Shown here one piece after another: positions 46,611-58,513 of a stretch of DNA of 64,000 bases. Every line of letters begins with the position of its first letter. Positions within the stretch are counted from its first letter, which is position 1. A program made the translations under genes and the position numbers. This DNA is from Podocnemis expansa (Eukaryota; Chordata; Testudines; Podocnemididae): assembly GCA_007922195.1 (NCBI GenBank), contig ML682038.1, positions 3,418,772-3,482,771 of the forward strand, read 5' to 3'. Under the pieces are notes generated by a model. The model did no database searches. It was not told the DNA's origin and worked only from the letters and a program-made list of their open reading frames with translations.

Positions 46611-48400
46611 TTATCTGCAGCTGAACCAAAGTATATTGTTTATGACACATTCTTCATATGGCCAATGAAACTTCAAAGTGATATAAATATATATTAACTA
46701 TTATCATCACAGGACACTTCTACTATTCAAAATATTCACTTAACTATAGAGGGTGAGGAGTACATGCATGCCTTTCCGTGTACGAATAGAGTTGGGTATT
46801 TTCATCAGAGACCCCTTTACCTTTTGTTTAAAAAAAGCACTTTGTTGCAGTGCCTCAAGTTCTGATCATAGAGGCTAAGTGAACTGTAGTCCAAACTGCA
46901 GCCACTTTGGACAAGATGTGATGAACACAGCACTGGAGCAATATGAAAGGTCTACTAGTAAGTGAAGTCTTCTGTAAGAGAATATAGTCTACAGTGAGGG
47001 GGAGAATTTACACAATATTTTTAGCAACCCAGAGCACACTCCTCCCACTACAAGTACTGTATGTGAAACATTATGCCTACTCTATTCTCTCTGAGGACTT
47101 TAATGCCATTTACCTTGAGAAAGCAAGGCAAGAACTGCATATCAGAAAGAAACCACCAAGAGATGGAATCAGAGAGCAACCAATATGATCTTACGTCCTA
47201 TCACAAAGTTAATGCAAAGCTCACATTAAAAACAGGACTTTTGAGAGATTAGGAAAATAGACCTTGCATTCGCACCTGAAAAATGTATTGAGCATCTCAA
47301 ACTGAATAACTCCAGAAGTAAGATAATACTACAAGAAGTCTAGGCTGATGGAAAATAATAAAGGTACAATGAAAAAGAAACTGGTATATGATCTGTCTGA
47401 ATGAGGCAGAAATGAACACAGGGATTTGGAATACTAGTTAGCAATGAGACCACAACTTTACCTATCTCTCCCATCCACAGCATAGCTTTCTCCAATACCA
47501 TGAAACTGCAGAAGCTCCATTATTATAAACAACTTCGTATTTGTTTTAGCAAACATCAGTCTGTTTAAATGCAGAAAGAAAACAGTTCTTGTACCTAGGG
47601 ATTAACATGATTTTGAAAGCAGGCTCAAGACCTAACAAAAATTTTAGTGTGGACAGGGTCTTACTCAAATCATCTGCTGTTTCCTCTTTCTTTAACCAAG
47701 GCCCTGAGTTGAAATGAACCCCACATACTGATAAAAATTCACAACAAATGTAAATGACTGCCCCATCCTCTGAAATTATCTCATGTCATCGGAAAAAAAA
47801 CCCCACAGAATCTTTATACTGAATAACAAATGGAAAACACAACAAAACTGCTGAGGAATCCAAATAATGCATGTAAATGCAGCAACAGTGGCAACAAAAT
47901 CCACTCCAATTTTATCTGCTTACTAAAATTAAGCTCAATGAAGTTTGAAATAAAGTAATAAACCATGAAAACTAGCATTAATACAGTAATGCCAAAGTCA
48001 ACTCATTCTGAAAACGTGGTAATGTTGGTTTTATATTGATTGTATGGGGGAGAACAGTGGCCACTCATCTCTCTTGGACAGAGCGTTTCAGTCTAGGTTC
48101 AGGTCCTGTGAAAGTTTTGCCTCCAGTGATTGTCAGGCCTGTTTGGTTGACAGTCTGATGGTGCAATGTAGGTGCCATGAAAGATCGTGAGTATAGAAGG
48201 AGAAGTAATCTTTTCCAAGGTTAAGGCCATTCCCGCAGAGGTCTTTGAATATTGAGAAATGAGCCCTCAGTTAGACTGTCTTTTCAATAGGGAGCCAGTA
48301 CAGAGACCAGTTTGAATTGCTCATGGGGACTTTTATGGCTTAATCAATAAGCTGTATCTTGCACTAGTTGGACTTCTTTTGTGTGTGGGTAGCTTCATGC
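46611..48400. other. intron sequence with no recognised feature
   Basis: Ordinary AT-rich intron. No repeat with clear ends and no coding exon. Confidence 0.5.
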
Positions 48401-48401
48401 T

Positions 48402-48540
48402 TAGGGTATCTCTACACTGCTGGTGGCAGTACAGCATCAGTTCCACGGGATCAATTGAGCAGTAGTGGAGACCCTCACAATTGACTCCGGAAGTCAACTC
48501 TGTTAATCCATCCTCACAAGAAGAGTAATGCTGCATTGAC
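48402..48540. mobile_element. TCTACAC-ended miniature element fragment
   Basis: TTAGGGTATCTCTACACTGC begins a block with GACTCCGGAAGTCAACTC inside; the right end is lost. Resembles the other TCTACAC-ended relics in the window. Confidence 0.35.
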
Positions 48541-48749
48541 CAGAGAGCATTTTCTGTGAGTGCAGTGCAGTGGGGGTGTCATGGTGAGTTAGTAAGGTGA
48601 TGGGAGATAAGCAAATAAGTAGCTCATGTATCTCCTATTGACTGCCACCAAAATCTGCTGGCATTTTAGACCAGGCCTCAGCTATAATGGGTTGCACTAA
48701 TTAAGCCCGGCAATCATGAGTGACTAACATATGAGTATTTTCTGGCCAG

Positions 48750-49295
48750 TCAGAGATGGAAAAGACTGCCCAGAGCTATTTGGGTTTCCAGCAGCAGTGA
48801 GTGCAAAAGGATCTCCATGCTGCGAATGAAGTTAGCAATCAGGGTGGATGCTCTAAAGAAAGGCAATTCTTTGAAGAGCTTCCGTTCTCCCAAGAGTGGC
48901 ACGTTGATCTTGGTTGGGTTCAGCACCAGTGTGTAATCTACGCTTACTATCACGTGAATCTCTTTTCTTTCCAATACCTGCCTCTCTATTATACTTTCGT
49001 CACCTGTCAACAGCTGGGCTTGGATCATTTCTTCCTCTGTGCGTGAGATTTTAGATAAAGATGGTGAAAGTAGATTCTCCAAATAGTAATAGGTTCCAAC
49101 ACTAGAGCTGGGACACAATTTGTCAGCTGACTGCTCTTCCTTCACTAACTCTGTTTCCCATGCCAGCACCAGAGCACTCCTTTGGAACCTGCCTTCAGTC
49201 AAAACAGGGCTGAAAACCCAATGCCACTTAGAAATATACTGTTGAGTAATGAAATTTAACAAAACCACCCAGCCAAAGGTGGGATTTTCTCCCAC
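48750..49295 (-). other. unexplained 181-codon open frame
   Basis: An uninterrupted minus-strand frame of 181 codons in AT-rich intron, longer than its neighbours. The residues are mixed and not low-complexity, with stretches such as ERKEIHVIVSVDYTLVLNP, but no family is recognised. The first codons (MGENPTFG) fall inside a dispersed repeat copy at 49286-49365. No splice context, promoter or CpG island is visible. It may be chance or a fossil of a retroelement protein. Confidence 0.2.
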
Positions 49296-49365
49296 AAAAG
49301 CTCATATGATGAATAAATTAATTAGTCTTTAAGTGCCACAGAATTTCTTGCTTGTTTTGTTAGAA
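49286..49365 (-). repeat. AAGGAGTCCTGTGGCA-family repeat copy
   Basis: The + strand shows CCCACAAAAGCTCATATGATG, then AGTCTTTAAGTGCCACAG and AATTTCTTGCTTG, the reverse of the family head seen at 29344 and 50838. Confidence 0.6.
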
Positions 49366-50811
49366 TAGAGTTTAGGTTGAGAGCATGTATCAGTGATTTA
49401 AGATCAAAATATATTACAACATTGCAATTATCCCAAAATCAAATATTATAAACTCAGAAAATTCAAAATTACAGTTACACTTAAAAAGAAGTCCAGACAT
49501 GCTAATTGTGGAAATGTATGGTTTAGGCACAAAACCACCTTAACTCTGCCCTATACTGATCATGGACCAGATTTTATAAGGTATTTATGTGCCTAATGGC
49601 TGGTGGGATTTTCAAAAGAACTTAAATAGTTTCGGCACCCATCTTCCATTGAAATAAAAAGTTAGTTAAGATTCTACTAGGCCCCTATTTTCATCTTTAG
49701 GAGGCTGGATTCCTTTAAACATCTGATTCTGCATGATTCAAGTCTTTTAGTGTTTGTGACACCACTAGGTCAAACTGATTTTTAAATGCATATTAGATTT
49801 TTTTCATATTTTTCCCCATGATTCAGCATCTTAAAGAATCAGTTTAAAAAATGAATGTAACTCAATCTAATTAACTAATTTACTTCTACTGCCTCAAAAT
49901 TCTTCCTGGGCTCAAAAAGAAGGTGCTGTAACTTTTGGGGAGGATAAGTTGTATTTTCCATATATGACAAAGACAATGAATCCCTGCTTAAGTGAAAGAA
50001 AAATACCCAGCCTTAACTATGGAACCATGACAGATACCAACATAACAAGAAATATTTCTGGAGTATTTTTGAGTCTGAACATGGGGCTCATTCTGAGTAA
50101 AGATGAGCATGGTTCCTACTTGTTTAGACTGGTTCCTGAGGTTTAGGTTATGCAAGTCAGGTCTTTCACTGTTTTGTTAGTAATTTAGTCTGTTGTGACC
50201 TTCTTGTCCCTTCAGCGTGTGGTTCTGTTTTTATGGGGCATGGTGTTGCTGACTCACAGTCAACAACCATTTACTGCAGAAGCAATAAAATACCATTAAA
50301 AAAACTCAGTATGAAAATGTCTGATTGCCCACGCACAGCAACTGTCTTGTCCCCTTTGCTAACACAGAGCTGGCCTATTCCATGTTGATTGAAAGGATAC
50401 AAGAAGAACAGATATGTCATATGAGTCTTGAGTTAATAGTTCCGTTCCTTGCTTTTTAATGAATATATGAAATACTGTTGGAGCTGGTAAATCATTTTCA
50501 CTATTCTTATTTTAGGTTCAAAAACCAGGAAACTTCTTAGCTTCTTTGTGGCCTCTTATTCGTTGCAATGGTTCATGAGCAAGACAAGCCATAAGAGTCT
50601 TTAACTACTTCATCACATACTATTTTTTTCTACAGGACCCTGGTCCCTACCTGTGCACAAGATGAAACTGCTGAGGGGCTGAATCAGGGTGGTGTAGTGA
50701 AGGAAAATGTTGTCTGTAAAAACGCTGCTTCCTTTGTTATAGAAGTTGGAAGGAGTGTGGTGAATGTGGCAGGGAGCTGCAGGGAGAGAACAAGTTCCAA
50801 AGGGGCAGCCA

Positions 50812-50940
50812 TGTTAGTTTAGTAAACCAAAAAAAAAAAAAAAAAGCAAGGAGTCTTGTGGCATTTAAAGACTAACCGATTTATTTATCATATGAGCTTT
50901 TGTGTGGGAAAATCGCACTTTGTCAGACGCTTTTATGTTA
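50812..50940 (+). repeat. AAGGAGTCCTGTGGCA-family repeat copy
   Basis: ATGTTAGTTTAGTAAACC, an A-run of about 17, then AGCAAGGAGTCTTGTGGCA, TTAAAGACTAACCGA and CATATGAGCTTTTGTG. The head ATGTTAGTTTAG also occurs at 61669, supporting a common family start. Confidence 0.65.
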
Positions 50941-51224
50941 AGGCATATGAATACGACCCAGGGGAACTGAATTCTTTCTTCCCTTGCCTCTGCCAGAGTT
51001 CCTGTGTGACAGGAGACAGCCCACTTAAATCAGATTTTTCACCAGTGATCACTAAATGTTGGCTCCTCATTTTCTGTGTGCCCAGTGTGAGACCCTAGGT
51101 TATGATTTGCTAAAGTGCAGAGTACTCACAGTGCTTCCAACAGCAGTCAGCAGGAGGTGTGCTTTGAAAATGTGAAGTGCCAGAATGAAAAATCAGGTCC
51201 CCTCAAAATGGGCCCACACTTAAT

Positions 51225-51340
51225 AGAAGCTTTGAACCTCATTTCTCTGTCTCAATTCCTGAAAAATTGGAGATGACAATCCCCCCACACCCCAGGTTGT
51301 TGTGAAGATAAAAGCATTAATGTCTGTGGAGAAATTAGAA
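51225..51340 (+). mobile_element. MIR-type SINE tail
   Basis: CTCATTTCTCTGTCTCAATTC, GAAAAATTGGAGATGACAAT and GGTTGTTGTGAAGATAAAAG occur in the order of the MIR 3' half. Confidence 0.6.
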
Positions 51341-51660
51341 TGACAAGGTGGTGGAGGTAATATCTTTTGTCTGGTCAACTTTGGTTAGTAAAAGAGACAA
51401 GCTTTCCAGATACACAGAGCTATTCCTCAGGTCTAGGAAAATTAACATGAGGGAATTAAATAAATTCTGTCTTCAAATCAGCACATGAAGTCAGTGCAAT
51501 ATAAAAGGCTGGGGACCACACAGTGAATAACGAGAAAACTAAATATTGAATATCTAATGTTTAAGTAAAACAAATAGAGTCCTGTGGCACTTTTAAAGAC
51601 TAATAAATCTATTTATCGCATGAGCTTTTGTGGGTTGAATCCCATTTTGTCAGATGTTTG
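51341..51660. repeat. two dispersed repeat copies
   Basis: 51341-51440 (ACAAGGTGGTGGAGGTAATA, GACAAGCTTTCCAGATACAC, TCCTCAGGTCTAGG) belongs to a repeat common in reptile introns. 51570-51655 is another AAGGAGTCCTGTGGCA-family copy (AGAGTCCTGTGGCACTTTTA, CGCATGAGCTTTTGTGG). Confidence 0.55.
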
Positions 51661-52789
51661 AACTGGAAATTACAGTATGAAAGGGGATATATAAATGCAG
51701 AGAAGGGAAGTCACGAGGCCAGGTCAGAATTTTTTCAGTAAACCAAGTAAGTGGCTTGGATTTAAAGAGTGTAGAATAATAGATAAGAAGATGAGAAGGT
51801 TAAAAGGGGGGAGGGGAATCACCTTTTGTAATGACTGAGCCACTTGATTGGTTACTGTATGTCTGTCTGAAAGTTTTGAAACCTCTTGCTTTTGAAAAAA
51901 ACCAAAAGCTTGGCACAACTGTTGTGTTTGCTACAGCTTGTTAGTAGCAGGAAGGAAAGATTAAATAAGAGAGGCATAGGACTGGAAAAAGTGACTTTCC
52001 AGGTGAGCATGTCATGATACACTGACCGTTATTGGTACAAGAGTGAGTTTTCATTTGTTTATAAAGCTTTTCTAAAGTGGGATCCAGCCTTCTTAAATTC
52101 CTGGGAGCTGAATCACCAGAGTTTTACTCTACCCTGATATAATTTCTCTGAAACCATGGAGTTAAAGCAATATAAAACTGGATTAAAAGAGCAGTGAATC
52201 TGCCTCTTGTATAGATCGGGGCTGCATGTAATGTAACCACATTAAAATGATCGCATGGATATGTAAAGTCACCTGTGCTCTCTCAGATAATTATGTGTAT
52301 ATCACTACATAGTGCTCTCATTTGATAACTAGGGTCATTGTGCTGAGATACAGGAGGATTTTCTTGGCTTTCCTCACTTCAGAAAATCCCCACTGAGGAG
52401 TGAATCACCACACTTGTTTTCATTTACTTTTTCAATAGTAAGAACATATTTGAGCACCACTCAAATCTTCAGAAATGACAGTGAGGATTCACTCTTCTTT
52501 CCACTTTGGATTTGTTCTCCTAAACAAGATTATCCTGCAAGAGCTGTCTGTGAACACTGACTAGCTTTTAAGTATGTTCAGATACAGATCTGAATGAAAT
52601 ATACTCCAAGGTTGCAACCCTGCAAAGCCACTCATGCTTAATTGTACACTGAACGGACACAGTGAAGCCAGTGGAACTACATGATTGCATAAAATTTAAC
52701 ATGAGTGATAGTTTGCAGGCTCAGGGCCTTACACAGTAGCCTTTTACATGTGGTGCATGCTACACTCTACCCTAGCTCCAAGGGTTAAA
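51661..52789. other. intron sequence with one short foldback
   Basis: 52612-52730 holds TGCAACCCTGCAAAG and GTTTGCAGGCTCAGGGCC, opposed motifs around a CATGCTTAATT/AACATGAGTG core, a weak foldback. Nothing else recognised. Confidence 0.4.
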
Positions 52790-53260
52790 GTATAAAGTGG
52801 GAGGCTGTGGAACACTCCTAAATTGGTGGGACCCCCTCACATCAGTGTGCGCTCCCCTTACACACCCCAGCTACTGCCCCCCAAATGCCTGTCCCCCATC
52901 CCAGATACTGCCCCCCCAACTACTGCTCCCACACACCTGCTGCCCCCCACCCCACTTACTACAACCCCATGTCCTCCTCTCAGCCTCCATCCCAACCCCT
53001 TCTTCTTATCTGTACCCCCTCACTCTTTCCCCACCGGCTGCCCCAAAACCCAAGGCCCCTCTTACCCACGCCGCCAAGGTGGCTGAAGAGCAAGGAGGGA
53101 GTCTGCAGGCAGCACTGGCCGGCCAGCGAGAGGGGGCCCAGGCCTGAGACTGGGTCGGGGTCGTGCGCAGTGCCAGGCCAAGCAGAAAGGGATGGGGCCA
53201 CCGCAGGCTCCAAGGAAAGGAGGGGAGGGGTGGCTGGGCTTTCCCTGAGTTGGCCCTAGG
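52790..53260. other. C-rich tract and local CpG-containing GC-rich block
   Basis: 52850-53040 is strongly C-rich on the + strand; 53060-53170 contains clustered CpG (CACGCCGCC, TGGCCGGCCAGCGAG, GTCGGGGTCGTGCGC). Overlapping Pro-rich frames are composition artefacts. No first exon or promoter elements accompany it, and the following block at 53280 is repeat-derived, so a repeat origin is more likely than a CpG-island promoter. Confidence 0.45.
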
Positions 53261-53279
53261 GGAACGTGCTGGAATGGTG

Positions 53280-53440
53280 CATTCTGTCATGTTCTTGCTA
53301 TTTTTAGGGGGCCACGGAATGCAGTATTCTGGCTGATTCCCCTATTTTTAGGGTCCCCAGAATGCTTCCCCCTAAAAATTGGGGGGGACACGAAATGCTC
53401 TTGCAGGGCATTCCAGCTAACTTTAATCCCTGCCTAGCTC
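53280..53440. repeat. repeat block related to the interior of 5068-5358
   Basis: TTTTTAGGGGGCCACGGAATG and CCCCCTAAAAATTGGGGG followed by GCATTCCAGCTAACTTTAATC parallel TTTTTAGGGGGCCCTGGAATG, CCCCTAAAAATAGGG and TTCCAGCATATTTTAAC at 5177-5257. No inverted termini were found here. Confidence 0.55.
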
Positions 53441-54447
53441 ACCTCCCCAACACTGCCAGCCACTCATGAACCTGAGTACTTTCACTTTCAGATTTACTGA
53501 ACAGTTTTACTAAGCAGGGACGTAATCTGAGATTCAGTTGTGCCCACCCCTAATTCTATGTGATTAACTAGCATGGAGGGAGCAAATTTTAGCAGGGCCA
53601 TAAATGCAACAGGTAAAAAAAAAAAAGTTCTTCTCAGCTGAAAGTCCCCATTCAACAAGATTATTATTATTTTTTAACTACAATAAGGCTTATAAGGCTT
53701 ATCCATGCATCTGAGTGCTTTGCTGAATCAGGGCCTTATTCTGTACATCTGTCGTAAAGATTGAAGGACTTTGCAGGCTGCTGAAGAGAATAGTCACTTG
53801 ATCTCTACTAAATACCATAGTCAAAACTGAGTCGCTATGCGGACCTCCATAAGAGTAATGATTGGTGACGAATTGTGCTGTCAGTGGATACAATACAAAT
53901 TCTCATCCATTTTCCAGTATAGTCACCACACTGATTCATGAGGAAAGATGTAGGAGCCTTTCTTTTTTTTAATTGCTTTGGAAACGTGCTTGCCATTGCC
54001 ATCCCTTGAGGGAGCAAGTAATAGAATGGAAATGTGTAACAAACTGGCTGTGAGTGCAAACATTCGTGCTGCCAGTGGAGATGGAGGGCCCCAGGCCTGG
54101 GAAAATCCTTACAGCCCAAGCAGAATGAGCATGTCTTGCCACTGTTTGAAAACTGTGCAAGACTCATGTCTCCATACAATATAACTGCACATGGGTCTTT
54201 GCTCCTTCTCCTGCACTGTAGAACCTTTCCTAAGAAGAGAGACTCTGGGAGTGCTGCTTGGAGCTAGACCTCATTCAGAAATTGCTAGTCTCTCATGCTC
54301 CAAAGCTAACAAGTTGCTCCCATCATTGTGCTAATCACTCAGCTTAGGTACTGAAGTCACATTTACTCTAAACCACCCACAAAAGCTACTCCAAAGTTCA
54401 AAGGAGAGAAATCAAAGGGCAGCATAGTTACCCATCTTGTCTCAGAG

Positions 54448-55155
54448 CCTATGTCTACACTGCCAAATTAATCTGGACTAAGGCTATGTCTATACTGACA
54501 GCGGCAAAAACGCCGCCATCAGCCAGGTGTTCCAGGAGTGCTTAGCAGCAAGTCTGAACTTGCTGATGTGCTCGCAGAAGCCAGAGCTGCAAGTCCTGGC
54601 TCCCAGAACACATAGGGGAAAGCTGACCACAAGGGATTTGCAGTCGGCTTTCCCCAGCGTGTCCCAGAAGCTTACAAAGTCGCCATCATTTATGCAAGGC
54701 ATTTTATGTGCCTTGCATAAATGCTGGTTGACTGCCATTGAGAAAAGCCCTAAGTGAAGACTAGGGCTAAGGAAGCTTAGTCTGGACTAATTTGGTCCAT
54801 AGCCACACTAGGCTTTGGCTAGTCTGAACTAAGAAATTTCTTAGTTCGGACTAGGCAAAGTTTTGTCTGAACTAGTAAAACCAGGTGGTTAGTTCAGATT
54901 TTCATGCTTAGTTCGAACTTTAGTTCAAATTAAGCATGGACAAGGCTCAAAGTAATGGCTAGTTCGAACTTAAAAAGTTTGAACTAAGCCATTAGCTCAA
55001 ACTAGCCACATGTTCTAGTTCTAACTAAAACTTTAATTTGAACTAGAATGTGCAGCTAGTTCAAACTAAAAAGCCACAGTTAGTTCAGGCTAATCTTGGA
55101 CTATTTTAATTCAGACTAGCAGGTCCGAACTAAAATGTCAGATGTAGACATAGCC
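54448..55155. mobile_element. foldback element with serial TAGTTCGAACTA palindromes, copy C
   Basis: Ends CCTATGTCTACACTG and GATGTAGACATAGCC are inverted repeats. After removing the nested element, the interior is a string of palindromes centred on TTCGAA flavours: TAGTTCGGACTA, CTAGTTCGAACTT, TAATTTGAACTA, CTAGTTCAAACTA. The layout parallels copies A and B but the palindrome arms differ (TAG..CTA rather than GTT..AAC). It is interrupted by 54482-54767. No coding content. Confidence 0.72.
54482..54767. mobile_element. miniature element nested in copy C, TAA duplication
   Basis: GGCTATGTCTATACTGAC at the left and AGACTAGGGC at the right, flanked by TAA on both sides (54479-54481, 54768-54770). 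A 3-base TAA duplication fits PIF/Harbinger-type elements. The interior foldback TTTATGCAAGGCA/TGCCTTGCATAAA and the CGGCTTTCCCC segment match the reverse complement of 35477-35745. It interrupts the palindrome string of copy C, so it inserted later. Confidence 0.65.
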
Positions 55156-57480
55156 ACACAGACCAGAGCTGTCACCTCCACACATTGTGAGATTGACAGC
55201 AAATTCTGGATGTAACTTTAAGTGAATCCACCTATATTTAAAATGTATATAGTAGAGACAGAACCACCTTGCTCAAGCATGTGAATCATGGCCTATAAAA
55301 CTCCTGACTCCTGATTCTTTCACCTCATAAATTGTGTCTGTCATTGCCAGGTTCCACCAACTCGAGGACAGAAAGGTCCTGAAAGACCATGCACAAGATT
55401 ACAGGTTAGATTCCTGCAAAGCAGTCTCACAATTGTCTTTATCACCTAAACCAATGAAAGGTCAGACTCCATGAAGAAGAGCTTCAGGGCATCCAAAACA
55501 CAGTATAACTTACTGAATACTAAATGCTGTGAATCTGTGGCACAAGGATAAATATTTTTAATGCTAGTCTAGAAGAGAATATTTAAATGAAATTTAGTAT
55601 TGATAGCTCCAGAATCCTAGACATTGAGACATTTGAAGCATTACTTTTCTCTCCTATCTCATCATGTAAAGTACCATGGAAACTTCTTTTATATCATACT
55701 GCAGAAGGTAGGGATTTTTGCTAGTGGCAGGACCAAAGAGCTTCGGAGCTTTTATTGGTGTGTGGATAATCAGCGAACATCAAGGAAAGCTTCCGGGGTA
55801 GAGGATCCTTTTCAGTTTTCTTCAGTGGAAGAAGCTGAGAGTCATGGAGAATAAAGCCAGAGCTTTCATGTCCAGCTTCTGCCCACAAGCAGACCTTGCT
55901 TGTAAGTACAAAATAAGCCAGCATCCATTTTAGCTCACTGGGTTTTCAGGATACAATAGTCATACATTAGCAGTCTGATTAGAACTAGCTTTTTAGCTTG
56001 GCACATTTAGCAATAACTTCAGATAATATTGTCAGGAAGATGAGTCATACATTCTAAATCCAACTTATGTTTGGATGGTATTAAACTGGAATGAGTCACC
56101 AGCACTAAGTGACATGTGTGGAGGATCACTTGGCACTACCACCTGGGGAGCTTAGAACATAATGTTCAATTACCACAGAAGCAACATAAATCCCAGTGAG
56201 GTTATGAATGAGAATATAGAATAAATACCTGATTATAGTGCTCAGGCCAACAACTATTCAGGATTCCTTTCTCCCATGATGACTCACCTTTCCCTGAAAT
56301 GCACGGAAAGGACCAAATCCATCACCCAGTGAAGTCAGAAAAATTTCCAATAGCTTCAGCAGGAGCATGCACAGGACCCAAAGTTTTCATTCTCCAGCTC
56401 TGCTGTGACACTAGAGCAGGTTGGTGGGCATTACAGCCTCCACCTTCTTTTGACTGGGATGCCGGTGCTCAGCAGAGTTTTTTCAGTTTAGTCAGTCAAT
56501 TGTGGTTTGTGATCTGAAAAACACTTGAAATGAGAAATGCAAGACTGGAGTGATATCTGTTGTGATTGTAAAACAAAGCAGCCAGTACTTTAGAACAGAA
56601 GCAGCAACCAAAATATGGGGAGATGAAAGAATGGATGGATTAGAAAATAGACTCAATATTCCTTTCACATTCTGATTTAGATTATTGACTCAAATATGTC
56701 TCAGAACACAGTGACTTGAAAGTGTGACTGCTCCATGTGAATTAAGCTGTTGACTTTGCCCCTAGTGAGCAGAGATTCTTACCACCAACTCCCTACATCA
56801 CAATTGGCACCACTGATGATCATTTTACTGGCGAGGCCTAGGAATTAATTGGCAGGGAGGAGGAGCTATCCATCATGTCAGAGCTGAGACAGAGAGTGGC
56901 ACGGTTTTGGGGCACCTGCATTTCCACTGCTCCTGCCCCATAGATACACAGATTGGATATTATTCAGGACTGTCTATCAAGCCACATTCACATGAGCTAA
57001 ATTCAATAAAGAACGTTCTTTTTTAAAAGGTGGTTACACCACAATATGCCATGTTAGATTCACTGCTGAAAATGTCACATTCTGTAATTCACTAGGAAAC
57101 ACAGTTGGTGTGGAACTGAAATGAATTCCCCTCTATACTATAAAGAGCAAATACAGAGGGTACAAGGAGCATGATTACATAGGTTAAATCTGCCTTTAGT
57201 GATTATGGTTTATTCTTTGGTCCTGTGTGCAACTCATTCCTCATCTGCAGCCATCACTTCAATTTCAGCTAGAGGTAATTCTCTGACAACTGAAATTACA
57301 TATACCACTTAGCTCCATTCTGTATACAAACACAGTACTAGTGAATACAATACATTACAAAATATTCAAATTATTTTACAGTACCTGTGATATAACCCCT
57401 GCATGTATTAATCAGACTAGACACTCAATCAGAAAAAAACAATAAAGAAATCAATAGAGTGAAAATGCAGTTGCTAATAA
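55156..57480. other. intron sequence with no recognised feature
   Basis: Ordinary intronic DNA with a few short frames; nothing supportable. Confidence 0.5.
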
Positions 57481-57484
57481 CATT

Positions 57485-57560
57485 TAGGGCCAGATCCTCA
57501 GATGAAATAAATTGCTGCAGCTCCACTGAAGTCAGTCCAACTGTGGATCTGGTCCTAAGT
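57485..57560. repeat. short foldback GGGCCAGATCC..GGATCTGGTCC
   Basis: TAGGGCCAGATCCTCAG and CTGTGGATCTGGTCCTA form opposed ends about 75 bases apart. Palindromic relics of this type are frequent in sauropsid introns. Confidence 0.6.
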
Positions 57561-58285
57561 GTAACCTCCTGTTATGATACATCAGTGATGAAGCAGAATA
57601 TCCCATTAATGTATGGTGAAAATAACCTTCAGAGCCAAGTAACTGCATAAGCATTGGAGTTATAGTACGGGATGAACTGGGCCATAGGAAACACCTTCAG
57701 AAATGTACATTATACAGAAATGTATATTAATTATACTCCTTTAGACTTAATTACTCCTGCTCTGCTCATGCCTTAAGGAGTCTTGAGAATCAAGAAGGTG
57801 CACGCTCAAGTAGCCGCCCTTCTACTTTAACTTACAGGTTCTGGCTTCTTCACATGTAAGTTAGACATGGACACAAAGCAGGCGTAAGCAGGCATAGGGG
57901 AATCTAAACATATTTATATCACTTTACACATCACTTCTGAATTTGGTGCTAGATAACTTAAAGGCAACAAAATAAGGACATTTTGGAATTATGAACCTTC
58001 ATTTATTCATACCTTTCATTTACTAGGTGTTACCTCATGTTCGTGCATGACATTGGTAGGAAAAGGATCCCTGACTTTATCAGGGTTGATGATATAGGTC
58101 CAGGCCAACTCATCTCCCATTGGTGCAAAATTTTATTTTGCCCATCTAACAGTTAAAATCAAAATGGCTTAAACTGATATTTATATAGAGAGGGTTACAA
58201 CCTGCATAGTTAACTGGGAGTCTACATGATCAGATTTCATTGATAGGTTTTGATGAGAGATTGGTATATAACTGCTGTGAAAAAA

Positions 58286-58503
58286 TTCAACGAAAGTTCT
58301 GTGGCACTTTAAAGACTAATAGATTTCCTCAGGGATAAGCTTTTATGGGCTGCAGCCCACTTTGTGAAATGTGCATGCATCTGATGAAGTGGTTTGCAGC
58401 CCACGAAAGCTTATGCCCTAAGAAATGTGTTAGTCTTTAAGGTGCCACAGGACTTTCATTCTTTTTGCTATATACAGACTAACATGGCTACCTTTCTGAA
58501 ACT
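58286..58503. mobile_element. snap-back element with 10-base duplication
   Basis: The 10 bases TGTGAAAAAA flank both sides (58276-58285 and 58504-58513). The left half reads AAAGTTCTGTGGCACTTTAA, GACTAATAGATTTC and GATAAGCTTTTATGGGCTGC. The right half repeats these in reverse orientation (GCAGCCCACGAAAGCTTA, TAGTCTTTAAGGTGCCACAG), so the transcript could fold into a hairpin with arms of about 75 bases. It ends GGCTACCTTTCTGAAACT. It belongs to the family seen at 29344 and 50812. Confidence 0.78.
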
Positions 58504-58513
58504 TGTGAAAAAA

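Noticed and set aside
52797..53290. Proline-rich frames in a GC-rich, CpG-containing stretch, possibly a promoter CpG island
   Set aside because: Six-frame openness follows from C-rich composition; no exon or promoter context, and the adjacent sequence is repeat-derived.
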